Source of the DNA: Microbacterium sp.
GTDB taxonomy: Bacteria; Actinomycetota; Actinomycetes; Actinomycetales; Microbacteriaceae
Assembly: GCA_003248655.1 (NCBI GenBank)
Contig: QFPM01000011.1
Coordinates: forward strand, 1-64,000
Direction of reading: 5' to 3'
Length of the DNA: 64,000 nucleotides
Positions 17,345-26,111 of the stretch are shown one piece after another. The notes below the pieces were generated by a model. The model made no database searches and had not been told where the DNA came from. It saw only the letters and a program-made list of their open reading frames with translations. Every line of letters starts with the position of its first letter. Position 1 is the first letter of the stretch. Position numbers and translations under genes: made by a program.

Positions 17345-18351
17345 CCGTCGCCCACCCGTGGCTGCGTGCCACCCCAGTCGGACATCCTCGGCCCTGGCGG
17401 ATGCTGTGGATCACGGCAGCCTGGGGTTCCTGTTTCGTCGCCATCACCATCGCCCTCGAGGACGCGCCCGTGCTGTGGCTCGCGGCGCTGCGGGCACTCA
17501 TCGCTGGTGCCGCCCTCGCGTTGCTCATCGGCATCCAGCGGGTGCCGATCCCGCGCGAGCCGTGGACCTGGGTGCTCGTTGTCTGCCTCGGAGCGGTGAA
17601 CATCGCCGTGGCGTTCGCGACGATGTTCGGCGCTGCAACCGGACTGTCTACCGGAATCGCGTCGGTGCTCGCCAACGCTCAGCCGATCCTCATCCTTCTG
17701 CCCGCGTGGTGGATCTATCGCGAACGCCCCACCCCCGTCGCCATCGTCGCCATCGCCCTCGGCTTCGCCGGGCTGCTCGTGATCGTGTTGCCGGTAGGGC
17801 TTGGCAGTGGGGCGTGGATCGCGTTGACCTCGGCGGCCGCTACGACTGCCGGCACCCTCATCGGGCGGATCGTGCAGGCGGACCCGCGATTCGTGGCCGC
17901 CGCGCAACTGCTCATCGGAGGGGCTCTCCTCGCTGGCACCGCCGCTTTCGCAGAAGGACCCCCGAGGATCTACTGGAGCATCCCGTTCCTTCTCGCCCTC
18001 CTGTTCCTGTCGCTGGTCGGGACCGCCGCGACGACAGTCGCGTGGTTCACCGAAACCCGACGTGCCCGTCTTGACATCCTCGCTGCGTGGACCCTGCTCG
18101 TGCCGGTGTTCGGCGTGCTCCTGTCCCTGGTGGTCCTGCGGGAAGACCCCGGTCTGTGGGGCTGGATCGGCATTGTCATCGTGCTGATCTCGATGGCCTT
18201 GCTCGCAGCGGGATCCCGGCGCCGATCCTCCGCGGCGGGAATCGCGGCAGTAGCTACCGTCCCACGAACCGCCGAACACGCAACGCCCGACTCTGACGGG
18301 CGAGACGAAACTCACCGCCACCCCATGCGACCCGAGAGGAAATACCGATGA
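17341..18351 (+). CDS. EamA-family (DMT superfamily) transporter
   Basis: The 336-residue protein has about ten predicted membrane helices arranged as two EamA repeats: WGSCFVAITIALEDAPVLWLAALRALIAG in the first half, and a repeat ending FGVLLSLVVLREDPGLWGWIGIVIVLISMALL in the second. The family exports amino acids, sugars or other metabolites. The substrate cannot be inferred. It overlaps the upstream DUF2933 gene and the downstream oxidase gene by 4 bp each, so it is part of the same transcript. The last 40 residues are a hydrophilic tail. Confidence 0.8.
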   Translation: MTVAHPWLRATPVGHPRPWRMLWITAAWGSCFVAITIALEDAPVLWLAALRALIAGAALALLIGIQRVPIPREPWTWVLVVCLGAVNIAVAFATMFGAATGLSTGIASVLANAQPILILLPAWWIYRERPTPVAIVAIALGFAGLLVIVLPVGLGSGAWIALTSAAATTAGTLIGRIVQADPRFVAAAQLLIGGALLAGTAAFAEGPPRIYWSIPFLLALLFLSLVGTAATTVAWFTETRRARLDILAAWTLLVPVFGVLLSLVVLREDPGLWGWIGIVIVLISMALLAAGSRRRSSAAGIAAVATVPRTAEHATPDSDGRDETHRHPMRPERKYR

Positions 18352-19862
18352 CTGTGCCATCAGACCCGCGTACCCGCTTCCTGCTCACACGACGAGCGTT
18401 CCTCGGCGTTAGCGTCGGCACCCTCGCGACCATTGCGCTGGCCTCCTGCGCTCCCGCTGCGAACTGGGTGCAGCCCGACGGCGCCCCCGTGCGGGAGGCC
18501 GAACGCCGCCGCGGAGGCACCGGCAAGGTCACCACCGCGACATTGACCGCCGCACCCAGTGCGCTTGACCTCGCCGGGACCACCGCAGCCACCTGGGCGT
18601 TCGGTTCGATCCCGGCCCCCGTGATCCGTCTCGGCGCTGGAGACACACTGAAAGCGACCGTGCGCAACCAGCTGGACACCGACACCTCCGTGCACTGGCA
18701 CGGGCTCGCACTGCGCAACGACATGGACGGCGTACCGCCAGTCACCCAGCAGCCCATTCGGCCCGACGAGAGCTTCGACTATGAGTTCATCGCCTCCGAC
18801 CCTGGAACTTACTGGTTCCACCCCCACGTCGGGGTGCAGCTGGACCGCGGCCTCTACGGAGCACTGATCGTCGAGGATCCTGCCGAGGCCGGAGATTACG
18901 ACGACGAATGGGTCATCATCCTCGACGACTGGCTCGACGGCGTTACCGCCACTCCCGACGAAGTCCTCGCCGAGTTGAGCCGGGGGATGGGAACGATGAC
19001 AGGCGACATGTTCATGCGCATGGGCAACACGCTCATGGGCGCCACGTCCGACCTACTCGGCGGCGACGCCGGTGACGTCTACTACCCGACCTACCTCATC
19101 AACGGGAAACCGGCTGGGGACCCCGCCCAGTTCACTGCCTCGCCTGGTCAGCGGATTCGGCTTCGGATCATCAACGCCGGTAGCGACACCGCATTCCGCG
19201 TCGTAGTCGGCGGACACACGCTCACGATCACTCACACGGATGGGTTTCCCGTCACTCCGAGCGAAGTCGACAGCATCCTCATCGGCATGGGAGAGCGATA
19301 CGACGCGGTCATCACCCTTGCAGATGGCGTCTTCCCCCTGATCGCGCAAGCCGAAGGCAAACGCGACCGCGGTTTCGCGCTCGTCCGCACTGGCGACGGC
19401 TCGGTGCCTGCAGTCGACGTAAGCGTCCCGGAACTGGACAGCGACCGCGTCGGTACCGCAGACCTCCTCAGGGCAGCCGGTGAGGTAACGCTGCCGACAA
19501 GAGGGCCCGATCGGCAGATCTCCATCGCGCTCACCGGAAGCATGGCCGCCTACGACTGGGGCGTCGATGGCCGCCGCTTCGACATGAGCGACCCGCTCCG
19601 GGGCGCACATGAGATCCGGCAGGGGGAGCGTGTCCGGCTCACGATCGACAACCAGACGACGATGTGGCATCCGTTCCATCTGCACGGTCACACCTACCAG
19701 CATCAAGACGGTGGCCCCCGGAAGGACACCTCGATCATCCTGCCGAAACAGACCCTCACCGTCGACTTCGACGCCGACAACCCCGGCCTCTGGGTCGCCC
19801 ACTGCCACAACATCTACCACGCAGAAACCGGCATGACTACGGTGATCGGCTATCGGGCGTGA
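18348..19862 (+). CDS. Multicopper oxidase
   Basis: The 504-residue protein opens with a Tat-type signal (TRRAFLGVSVGTLATIALASC), which also ends in a lipobox-like Cys, so it is exported folded and perhaps lipid-anchored. All four copper-binding blocks are present: VHWHGL, TYWFHPHV, MWHPFHLHGHTY and the C-terminal WVAHCHNIYHAETGM, whose Cys links the type 1 and type 3 coppers. Such enzymes (CueO/CopA-type oxidases) turn toxic Cu(I) to Cu(II) outside the membrane. A Met-rich stretch near residues 210-228 (RGMGTMTGDMFMRMGNTLMG) may be an extra Cu(I) site. It is the last gene of the island operon. Confidence 0.93.
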   Translation: MTVPSDPRTRFLLTRRAFLGVSVGTLATIALASCAPAANWVQPDGAPVREAERRRGGTGKVTTATLTAAPSALDLAGTTAATWAFGSIPAPVIRLGAGDTLKATVRNQLDTDTSVHWHGLALRNDMDGVPPVTQQPIRPDESFDYEFIASDPGTYWFHPHVGVQLDRGLYGALIVEDPAEAGDYDDEWVIILDDWLDGVTATPDEVLAELSRGMGTMTGDMFMRMGNTLMGATSDLLGGDAGDVYYPTYLINGKPAGDPAQFTASPGQRIRLRIINAGSDTAFRVVVGGHTLTITHTDGFPVTPSEVDSILIGMGERYDAVITLADGVFPLIAQAEGKRDRGFALVRTGDGSVPAVDVSVPELDSDRVGTADLLRAAGEVTLPTRGPDRQISIALTGSMAAYDWGVDGRRFDMSDPLRGAHEIRQGERVRLTIDNQTTMWHPFHLHGHTYQHQDGGPRKDTSIILPKQTLTVDFDADNPGLWVAHCHNIYHAETGMTTVIGYRA

Positions 19863-19936
19863 TTACGGACCCGGCCACGTTGGCGAACACGTGACGGTGC
19901 CCTCGACCGGACGGGCCGTGGATCAATGCGGTGTGA

Positions 19937-19957
19937 CCGCGTCGTCACACGACGCGG
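19937..19957 (+). terminator. Candidate terminator of the copper operon
   Basis: An 8-bp GC-rich stem (CCGCGTCG and CGACGCGG) with a 5-nt loop is followed by CTTGATTGT. It lies 75 bp after the multicopper oxidase stop. The T-content after the stem is modest. Confidence 0.5.
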
Positions 19958-20080
19958 CTTGATTGTCGGTCAGCCTGGCCGCGCCGAGGCCGCTGACGGC
20001 ACCGCAGAAGCGGTCGTCCGTCCCGTCCGAAAACCTGTCCGTTTACCGCCCGTAGCCGTCCGTAAACGTCCAGAGGTAGA

Positions 20081-20116
20081 CTGAGCCCCAGACGGCGACT
20101 GCCGCCTGGGGCTCAG
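20081..20116 (-). terminator. Strong hairpin terminator downstream of glnA
   Basis: An 11-bp outer stem (CTGAGCCCCAG and complement) continues inwards through CGGC/GCCG after one mismatch, with loop GACT. It lies 52 bp after the glnA stop. It is symmetric and could stop transcription from both directions. Confidence 0.75.
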
Positions 20117-20167
20117 TAAATTGCTGGCCTCTGAGACCGGGAGTGCGGTCCCAAAGACCCCTCGGAA

Positions 20168-21592
20168 TCAGACCCCGAAGTACAGCTCGTACTCGAACGG
20201 GTGCGGGCGCGCGGCCAGCGGCTTGATCTCGTTCTCGATCTTGTACTCGATCCACGTCTCGATCAGCTCGGGCGTGAACACGCCACCCGCGAGCAGGAAC
20301 TCGTGGTCGGCGCGGAGCGCCTCGAGCGAGTCGAGCAGCGAGTTCGGCACCTGCGGGATGTTCTTGGCCTCCTCGGGCGGCAGCTCGTAGAGGTCCTTGT
20401 CGACCGGCTCGTGCGGCTCGATGCGGTTCTTGATGCCGTCGAGGCCCGCCATCATCTGCGCCGCGAACGCGAGGTAGGGGTTGCCCGAGGCATCCGGCGC
20501 GCGGAACTCGATGCGCTTGGCCTTCGGGTTCGAGCCTGTGATCGGGATACGGATGGCCGCCGAACGGTTACCGGCCGAGTAGACCAGGTTGACGGGAGCC
20601 TCGTAGCCCTTGACCAGGCGCTTGTAGGAGTTGAGCGTCGGGTTCGTGAACGCGAGCACCGCGGGAGCGTGCGCGAGCAGGCCGCCGATGTACCAGCGGG
20701 CGATGTCGGACAGGCCGCCGTAGCCCTTCTCGTCGTAGAAGAGGGGCTTGCCCTCGAGCCACAGCGACTGGTGCGTGTGCATGCCCGAGCCGTTGTCGCC
20801 GAACAGGGGCTTGGGCATGAAGGTCGCGACCTTGCCCCACTCCTCGGCGACGTTCTTGACGATGTACTTGAACTTCAGGATGTCGTCGGCCGCGTGCACC
20901 ATCGTGTCGAAGCGGTAGTTGATCTCCTGCTGGCCGCCCGTGCCGACCTCGTGGTGGGCGCGCTCGAGGATGAGGCCCGCCTCGATGAGCTTCAGCGAGA
21001 TGTCGTCGCGCAGGTCGGCCGTCTTGTCGACGGGAGAGACCGGGAAGTATCCGCCCTTGTACGGGGTCTTGTTGGCAAGGTTGCCGCCCTCTTCGACGCG
21101 GCCCGTGTTCCAGGCGCCCTCTTCGGAGTCGACGGAGTAGAACGACGAGTTCTGCTTCACTTCGTAGCGCACGTCGTCGAAGATGTAGAACTCGGCCTCG
21201 GGGGCGAAGAATGCTGTGTCGGCGATGCCCGTCGAGGCGAGGTACTTCTCGGCCTTCTTGGCGACCTGACGGGGGTCCTTCGAGTAGATCTCACCGTTGC
21301 GCGGGTTGTAGATGTCGAAGAGCATGATGAGCGTCTTCGCCTCGCGGAACGGGTCGATGTACGCGGTGGAGACATCCGGAATCAGCTGCATGTCCGACTC
21401 GTGGATGTTCGCGAAGCCGCGGATCGACGAGCCGTCGAACAGCTGGCCGACCGTGAAGAACTCCTCGTCGACGGTCGAGGCGGGGATGTTGAAGTGCTGC
21501 TGCACACCAGGAAGATCCGTGAAACGGATGTCGAGGAACTTGACGTCCTCGTCCTTGATGAACTTCAGAACCTCGGATGAATCTTTGAACAT
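20168..21592 (-). CDS. glnA: Glutamine synthetase type I
   Basis: The 474-residue enzyme condenses glutamate and ammonium to glutamine using ATP. Family motifs are clear: FDGSSIRGF near residue 52, EAEFYIFD near 132, MHTHQSLW near 270 and NRSAAIRIP near 340. The tyrosine in [11 protein letters not shown] near residue 400 matches the adenylylation site of GSI-beta enzymes, so control by GlnE is expected. The ATG at 21592 follows GGAGAC and yields the usual 474-residue length; upstream in-frame codons to 21646 are not conserved. The ammonium transporter in this same window is a functional partner. Confidence 0.97.
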   Translation of the reverse strand: MFKDSSEVLKFIKDEDVKFLDIRFTDLPGVQQHFNIPASTVDEEFFTVGQLFDGSSIRGFANIHESDMQLIPDVSTAYIDPFREAKTLIMLFDIYNPRNGEIYSKDPRQVAKKAEKYLASTGIADTAFFAPEAEFYIFDDVRYEVKQNSSFYSVDSEEGAWNTGRVEEGGNLANKTPYKGGYFPVSPVDKTADLRDDISLKLIEAGLILERAHHEVGTGGQQEINYRFDTMVHAADDILKFKYIVKNVAEEWGKVATFMPKPLFGDNGSGMHTHQSLWLEGKPLFYDEKGYGGLSDIARWYIGGLLAHAPAVLAFTNPTLNSYKRLVKGYEAPVNLVYSAGNRSAAIRIPITGSNPKAKRIEFRAPDASGNPYLAFAAQMMAGLDGIKNRIEPHEPVDKDLYELPPEEAKNIPQVPNSLLDSLEALRADHEFLLAGGVFTPELIETWIEYKIENEIKPLAARPHPFEYELYFGV

Positions 21593-21721
21593 GGAGTCTC
21601 CAAGATCGGGTGTGGAACACGCCTGGCGGAAGCAGGCTCGCCCCACCGTATCGAGGGACGGTTGCCCCTCAGTATCCCGCGTGTTTCAGGGATGTTACGC
21701 CACCGCCGATACCCTGGGAAG

Positions 21722-22123
21722 GTGACGGATGCCGCGCGCGAGAACTCCTATCCCGGCGAGCGGCTGGGACTGCCGGCGACCGGAGTGGGCAGCATCGGTC
21801 GAGTCGGACGCCGCATCGGCGCGCTCGCCATCGACTGGGCGTGCGCCGTGATCGTCTCGATCGCCTTCTTCTCCTACGACTCGCTCGCGACGCTCACGAT
21901 CTTCGCCGTCGTGCAGATCGTGTTCCTGCCCACGCTCGGCGGAAGCCCCGGTCACCGCCTCGTCGGGTTGCGGCTGCAGCTCGTCGGCGGCGGGTGGGTC
22001 GGGCTGTGGCGCCCGATCGTGCGGACGGCGCTCTTGTGCCTCGTAATCCCCGCCGTGATCTGGGATGTCGACCAGCGCGGCCTGCACGACAAGGCGGCGG
22101 GTACGGTGCTGCTGCGTCGCTGA
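21722..22123 (+). CDS. RDD family membrane protein
   Basis: The 133-residue protein has the RDD-family pattern: RVGRRIGALAIDWACAVIVSIAFF with an Arg and Asp in the first helix, then GGSPGHRLVGLRLQLVGG, and a final RGLHDKAAGTVLL. Three membrane helices are predicted. The function of the family is unsettled. The GTG at 21722 fits the family start; no separate ribosome-binding site is clear. It diverges from glnA and converges on the DUF4191 gene. Confidence 0.8.
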   Translation: MTDAARENSYPGERLGLPATGVGSIGRVGRRIGALAIDWACAVIVSIAFFSYDSLATLTIFAVVQIVFLPTLGGSPGHRLVGLRLQLVGGGWVGLWRPIVRTALLCLVIPAVIWDVDQRGLHDKAAGTVLLRR

Positions 22124-22125
22124 GA

Positions 22126-22836
22126 TCAGCGGGGGCGCTGGGCGCGCGCACGCATAGGGTCGATGCCCTTGGGGATCGGCAGCGACGTCACCGACTGCGA
22201 CACCGAGTCGACGCGCTTGACGACGGCCGCCATGGTCGTGCGGTCGACCTTCTTCGGGAACGACTTGATGGTCGCGGCGAGTTTGCCGATGGGCACATCG
22301 CCCTCGCCGTGACCGACGTAGACGACGTTGATCGGGACGCCTGATGCGACGCGCTGGACCTTCATCTTCTCGTCGTTGACCAGGCGCGTGAGGCGACCAC
22401 GGGCGCCCTCTGCGACGATCACGACGCCACCGCGACCGATGACGCGGTATACGGCATCCTGCGACTTCGGGTTCACACCGACGGGCATCTCGGATGCCAC
22501 CCAGTTGCGACCGAGCGAGGTCGACAGCACGTGTCCGGAGGCCCCCGGCATCCCGTCGAGCTTCTTGTACATCGCCTTCGTCGACAGACGCGTGAGGAGG
22601 ATCATCGCGCCGAGCACGCCGAACAGCAGGCCCGTGATCGACCAGAGGATGATGCTCCAGACGGCGACCGGCGGAACGAGGAAGCCGACGAGCACGCCGA
22701 GCGCCGTGCCGAGCACGACGACGGCGATCAGCGCCCACGGCAACCAGCCGAACTCAGCCTTCGTGAAGGTGAACAGCGAGCGCAGCTGCGCAAAGAATCC
22801 GGGGCGCTTTTCAGGCGCGGTACTGCGGGATGACAT
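22126..22836 (-). CDS. DUF4191 membrane protein
   Basis: The 236-residue protein has an N-terminal cytosolic segment (KRPGFFAQLRSLFTFTKAEFGW) and two adjacent membrane helices (about residues 35-55 and 61-82). A C-terminal domain containing RVIGRGGVVIVAEGARGRLTRLV follows. This is the actinobacterial DUF4191 layout. It ends 2 bp after the convergent RDD gene. No function is established. Confidence 0.85.
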   Translation of the reverse strand: MSSRSTAPEKRPGFFAQLRSLFTFTKAEFGWLPWALIAVVVLGTALGVLVGFLVPPVAVWSIILWSITGLLFGVLGAMILLTRLSTKAMYKKLDGMPGASGHVLSTSLGRNWVASEMPVGVNPKSQDAVYRVIGRGGVVIVAEGARGRLTRLVNDEKMKVQRVASGVPINVVYVGHGEGDVPIGKLAATIKSFPKKVDRTTMAAVVKRVDSVSQSVTSLPIPKGIDPMRARAQRPR

Positions 22837-22967
22837 GAATCCAGCCTACCTTTGCGTCTCCGCGTTCTCGCACCGTCGCCTCCTCCACATACGGGCGAGC
22901 GGCCGATCCGTCCACAGATCGTGGGATTCGGCGCCCGGGCTCTGGCGGGAGCGCGCACACTCGGAGA

Positions 22968-24260
22968 ATGTCGCTCTCGCACCTCACGATGCTGGATGAA
23001 CCGGGCGCGCTTCGCAGGATCCATCCCGGCGAGGCGCCCTACCCGGGGCGCCTGCACGCGACCGATCCGCCGACGGTGTGGGTCGACATCGGATTGGTGG
23101 ACGACGTCGTCTGGCGGTGCGACCCGGAGGGACACCTCCTCGCGCCGATCGATGTCGTTCGCACGCGCGACGGGCACGCGGCGATCGTGCCGCACTGTTC
23201 CCGAAGGCTCGCCGGCGCGGTCGCCGGGTGTTCGCCCGGGGCGGCGGTCACGGCAGCGGTCAGCATCCTGCGCGCGGCATCCGAAGCGCGGGCGATGGGT
23301 ATCGAGCACGGCAGTTGGTGGATCGACGCGGCCGGACGCCCGGTGCTCGCCGCAACCGGCGCGGCCGCGTGGACCGATGAGGCGGTGGCGATTCTCGATG
23401 CGCTGGCCGCGGCGGCGGCGGGGCGACTGGCCATCGCGCTCGACGCGGCGGCGCGACTCGTCGAGCGGCGTCGGATGCCGCGAGATGAGATGGTGCTGTG
23501 CGAGGGTGATCTCTTCGATGCGGCGGAGCCGGAGACGCTGGCGGTGCGTGACCAGAGCGCGGGGGCGACCCCCGTGCGGGCTGCGGCGCTGCGCCGGGAT
23601 GCCGTTCCTGAACCTGTCGAGCGCCACTGGGCCGCGCAGTTCGTCGACTCCGAGTGGGCCGAACGCCTCGTGGGGGTTGTGCGTTCGATGGCGGCCGTGC
23701 CCGGAGCGCTGCGCGAGCGCTTCTCGCGTGCGGGTGGGGCACCAGGGGCGTCGAGCGCGAAGGACGCCGAACGCCCGCCGCGGGCGCGTCGAGGACGGAA
23801 GTGGGCTTTCGCCGCCGCCGCGGCGGTCGTTGTGATCGTTGCCGGGCTGATGTGGCCCGACACGCGTGGCGCGGACGCTCCTGCGGCGGCACAGACCCCG
23901 GGGGCATCGCCGGGGGCAGCCACGCCGGCTCCGGCGTCTTCCACGAAGCCCGCCGACGGCGCAGACGCCGGGCTCGGGTCAGATCTCGAGACGGCAGCGC
24001 GCGACATCGTCGAGACGCTTTCATCCTGCGCTGCGTCCTCGGCGGGTGCGTGCGGTGCCGTCATGGAGGATCCTGCGGCCGGCGTCGAGCCGGGCGCGGT
24101 GACATCTCTGGACGCGGCCGTCACCCTGCTCGACGAGTACGGGGGAGTCGCCGTGTTCCGCGTCGAGTCCGAGGCGAAGACGCCCCAGATCCTCGTGCTG
24201 GTCAGCGTCGACGGAACATGGCTGGTCCGCGACGTCTACGACTTCGCGGACCAGCAGTGA
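22968..24260 (+). CDS. Unrecognised membrane-anchored protein
   Basis: The 430-residue product has an N-terminal soluble region of about 275 residues with many Ala and Arg and no catalytic motif that I can identify. One membrane helix follows near residues 278-297 (KWAFAAAAAVVVIVAGLMWP), then an Ala/Pro-rich linker and an extracytoplasmic domain of about 100 residues. That domain has two Cys (SSCAASSAGACGAV) and ends VLVSVDGTWLVRDVYDF, similar in feel to NTF2-like or secreted small domains. The N-part could be a degenerate kinase-like domain, but no VAIK or HRD motif is visible. Confidence 0.6.
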   Translation: MSLSHLTMLDEPGALRRIHPGEAPYPGRLHATDPPTVWVDIGLVDDVVWRCDPEGHLLAPIDVVRTRDGHAAIVPHCSRRLAGAVAGCSPGAAVTAAVSILRAASEARAMGIEHGSWWIDAAGRPVLAATGAAAWTDEAVAILDALAAAAAGRLAIALDAAARLVERRRMPRDEMVLCEGDLFDAAEPETLAVRDQSAGATPVRAAALRRDAVPEPVERHWAAQFVDSEWAERLVGVVRSMAAVPGALRERFSRAGGAPGASSAKDAERPPRARRGRKWAFAAAAAVVVIVAGLMWPDTRGADAPAAAQTPGASPGAATPAPASSTKPADGADAGLGSDLETAARDIVETLSSCAASSAGACGAVMEDPAAGVEPGAVTSLDAAVTLLDEYGGVAVFRVESEAKTPQILVLVSVDGTWLVRDVYDFADQQ

Positions 24261-24269
24261 CGACTGAGG

Positions 24270-26048
24270 TCAGATGCCGAGCTGGGGCCCGAAGTCCGCC
24301 GCCTCGAGACGAGCCTTGACGGCACCGAGGAAGCGCGCGGCGTCAGCACCGTCGACGATCCGGTGGTCGTACGAGAGCGCGAGGTAGACGTACGAGCGGA
24401 TGCCGATGGCATCCACACCGTCGATCTTCACGACACCCGGCTCCTTGACGACGGCGCCCGTGCCCAGGATCGCCGACTGCGGCAGGAACACGACGGGCGT
24501 GTCGAACAGCGCGCCGCGCGAACCCGTGTTGGTGACGGTGAACGTGCCGCCCGCGAGCTCGTCGGGCTTGAGCTTGTTGTCACGCGTGCGCGCGGCGAGA
24601 TCGGCAATCTCGGTCGAGATCTCGGCCAGCGTCTTGCCGCCCGCGTCGCGCAGCACGGGCGTCAGCAGGCCCCGCTCCGTGTCGACCGCGATCGAAATGT
24701 TCTCGGTGGCGGGGTAGACGATGTCGGTGTCGTTGACCGTCGCGTTGACCACGGGGTACGCCTGCAGCGCCTCGGCGGCTGCGAGGACGAAGAACGGCAG
24801 GAACGAGAGCTTGCCGCCTGTCTTCGCAACGAAGTCGGACTGAACCGCGCCGCGGTAGGCGGCGACCTTCGTCACGTCGACCTTGACGACGGTGGTGAGC
24901 TGAGCGGTCTGCTGCATGGATGCCACGGCACGCTCGGCGAGGACCTTGCGCAGGCGGGACATCGGCTGCGTCGTGCCGCGCAGGGGCGAAACCTCGAGGG
25001 CAGGCGCGGGAGCCGCGGGTGCATCGGCGGGCGTCGCCGGGGCGGCGGCTGCCGTCTCTGCGGCCTTCAGGACGTCTTCCTTCCGGATGCGGCCGCCGAC
25101 ACCGGTGCCGGTCACGGTCGCGAGGTCGATGCCCTGCTGCTGCGCGAGACGACGCACCAGCGGCGTGACGTAGGTGGCGACATCCTCGTCGGCGGCGGGA
25201 GCCGCCTCGGCGGGCGCAGGTGCCGCGGGCGCAGCGGGTGCTGCTGCACCGGTGGCCGGCGCGGCGGGCGCGGGGGCTGCCGGCGCCTCGGGCGCGGCGG
25301 ACGGAGCAGCAGGTGCCTCAGCGACGGGGGCGGGAGCCGGGGCCGCGGGGGTCTCGGCCGCGGGTGCAGGAGCCGCGGGCGCGGCGGGCGCGGGCGCAGC
25401 CGCTCCCGATCCGATGCGGGCCAGGACGGAACCGACGGCGACCGTCTCGTCTTCACCGACGACGATCTCCTGGAGGGTTCCCGCGATCGGCGAAGGGATC
25501 TCGGTGTCGACCTTGTCGGTGGAGATCTCGAGCAGCGGCTCGTCGACGGCGACCTCGTCGCCGACCTGCTTGAGCCAGCGGGTGACGGTTCCCTCGGTGA
25601 CACTCTCGCCCAGCTCGGGGAGGACGACATCCTTCGCATCGCCGGAGGGCGCGGCTTCGGCGGGCGCTTCCACAACCGGCGCGGGCGCCTCGGCAACAGG
25701 CGCGGGCGCCTCGGCGGCGGGAGCCTCCGCAACAGGAGCTGCCTCAGCGGGCGCTGCCTCAGCGGCGGGTGCCTCGGCCGCGGGCGCGTCGCCTTCGGCG
25801 GGCGCTCCCGATCCGTCGCCGATCTTCGCGAGAACGGCGCCGACCTCGACGATCTCGTCTTCCTGCACCAGGATCTCCTCGACCACGCCGCTCACCGGCG
25901 ACGGGATCTCGGTGTCGACCTTGTCGGTCGAGATCTCGAGCAGACCTTCATCGGCCTGGACGGTGTCCCCGACCTTCTTGAGCCAGCGGGTGACCGTTCC
26001 CTCGGTGACGCTCTCGCCGAGCGCGGGGAGGACCACGGATGTGCTCAT
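24270..26048 (-). CDS. sucB: 2-Oxoacid dehydrogenase E2 component (dihydrolipoamide succinyltransferase)
   Basis: The 592-residue E2 has two lipoyl domains, each with STDKVDTE and lipoylated Lys43 and Lys179. They are joined by long Ala/Pro/Glu swinging linkers. A peripheral-subunit-binding domain (about residues 290-325, TPLVRRLAQQQGIDLATV) and a C-terminal acyltransferase domain with the catalytic LSYDHRIVDGADAARF follow. It transfers the succinyl or acetyl group to CoA within the 2-oxoglutarate/pyruvate dehydrogenase complex. lpdA (E3) lies directly upstream on the same strand. The near-identical lipoyl blocks are an internal DNA repeat. In Actinobacteria this E2 may serve both complexes. 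Confidence 0.93.
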   Translation of the reverse strand: MSTSVVLPALGESVTEGTVTRWLKKVGDTVQADEGLLEISTDKVDTEIPSPVSGVVEEILVQEDEIVEVGAVLAKIGDGSGAPAEGDAPAAEAPAAEAAPAEAAPVAEAPAAEAPAPVAEAPAPVVEAPAEAAPSGDAKDVVLPELGESVTEGTVTRWLKQVGDEVAVDEPLLEISTDKVDTEIPSPIAGTLQEIVVGEDETVAVGSVLARIGSGAAAPAPAAPAAPAPAAETPAAPAPAPVAEAPAAPSAAPEAPAAPAPAAPATGAAAPAAPAAPAPAEAAPAADEDVATYVTPLVRRLAQQQGIDLATVTGTGVGGRIRKEDVLKAAETAAAAPATPADAPAAPAPALEVSPLRGTTQPMSRLRKVLAERAVASMQQTAQLTTVVKVDVTKVAAYRGAVQSDFVAKTGGKLSFLPFFVLAAAEALQAYPVVNATVNDTDIVYPATENISIAVDTERGLLTPVLRDAGGKTLAEISTEIADLAARTRDNKLKPDELAGGTFTVTNTGSRGALFDTPVVFLPQSAILGTGAVVKEPGVVKIDGVDAIGIRSYVYLALSYDHRIVDGADAARFLGAVKARLEAADFGPQLGI

Positions 26049-26111
26049 GACTGTGTCTCCTTCAAGAAGTCCGATTGTTGTCTAGCTTAGTGACCCGGCC
26101 AGCGGGGAGTG

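Larger units (their letters stand above)
19863..20167. other. Gene-free stretch at the island/chromosome junction
   Basis: No convincing ORF is present. It holds two hairpins (listed separately) and, at 20025-20075, several short copies of GTCCGT plus an inverted pair CGTTTAC (20040..20046) and GTAAACG (20062..20068). This clustered pattern may mark the right end of the mobile island, next to glnA. No integrase gene is in view, so the boundary is inference. Confidence 0.4.

Noticed and set aside
25230..25800. Repeated GC-rich units in sucB that look like a tandem repeat or CRISPR-like array
   Set aside because: They are the codons of the Ala/Pro/Glu linkers and the duplicated lipoyl domains; no regular spacers exist. 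No CRISPR array was seen anywhere in the window.
24363..26090. Long open frame antisense to sucB
   Set aside because: It mirrors the Ala/Pro/Glu repeats of the E2 linkers and has Gly/Arg-rich low-complexity sequence.
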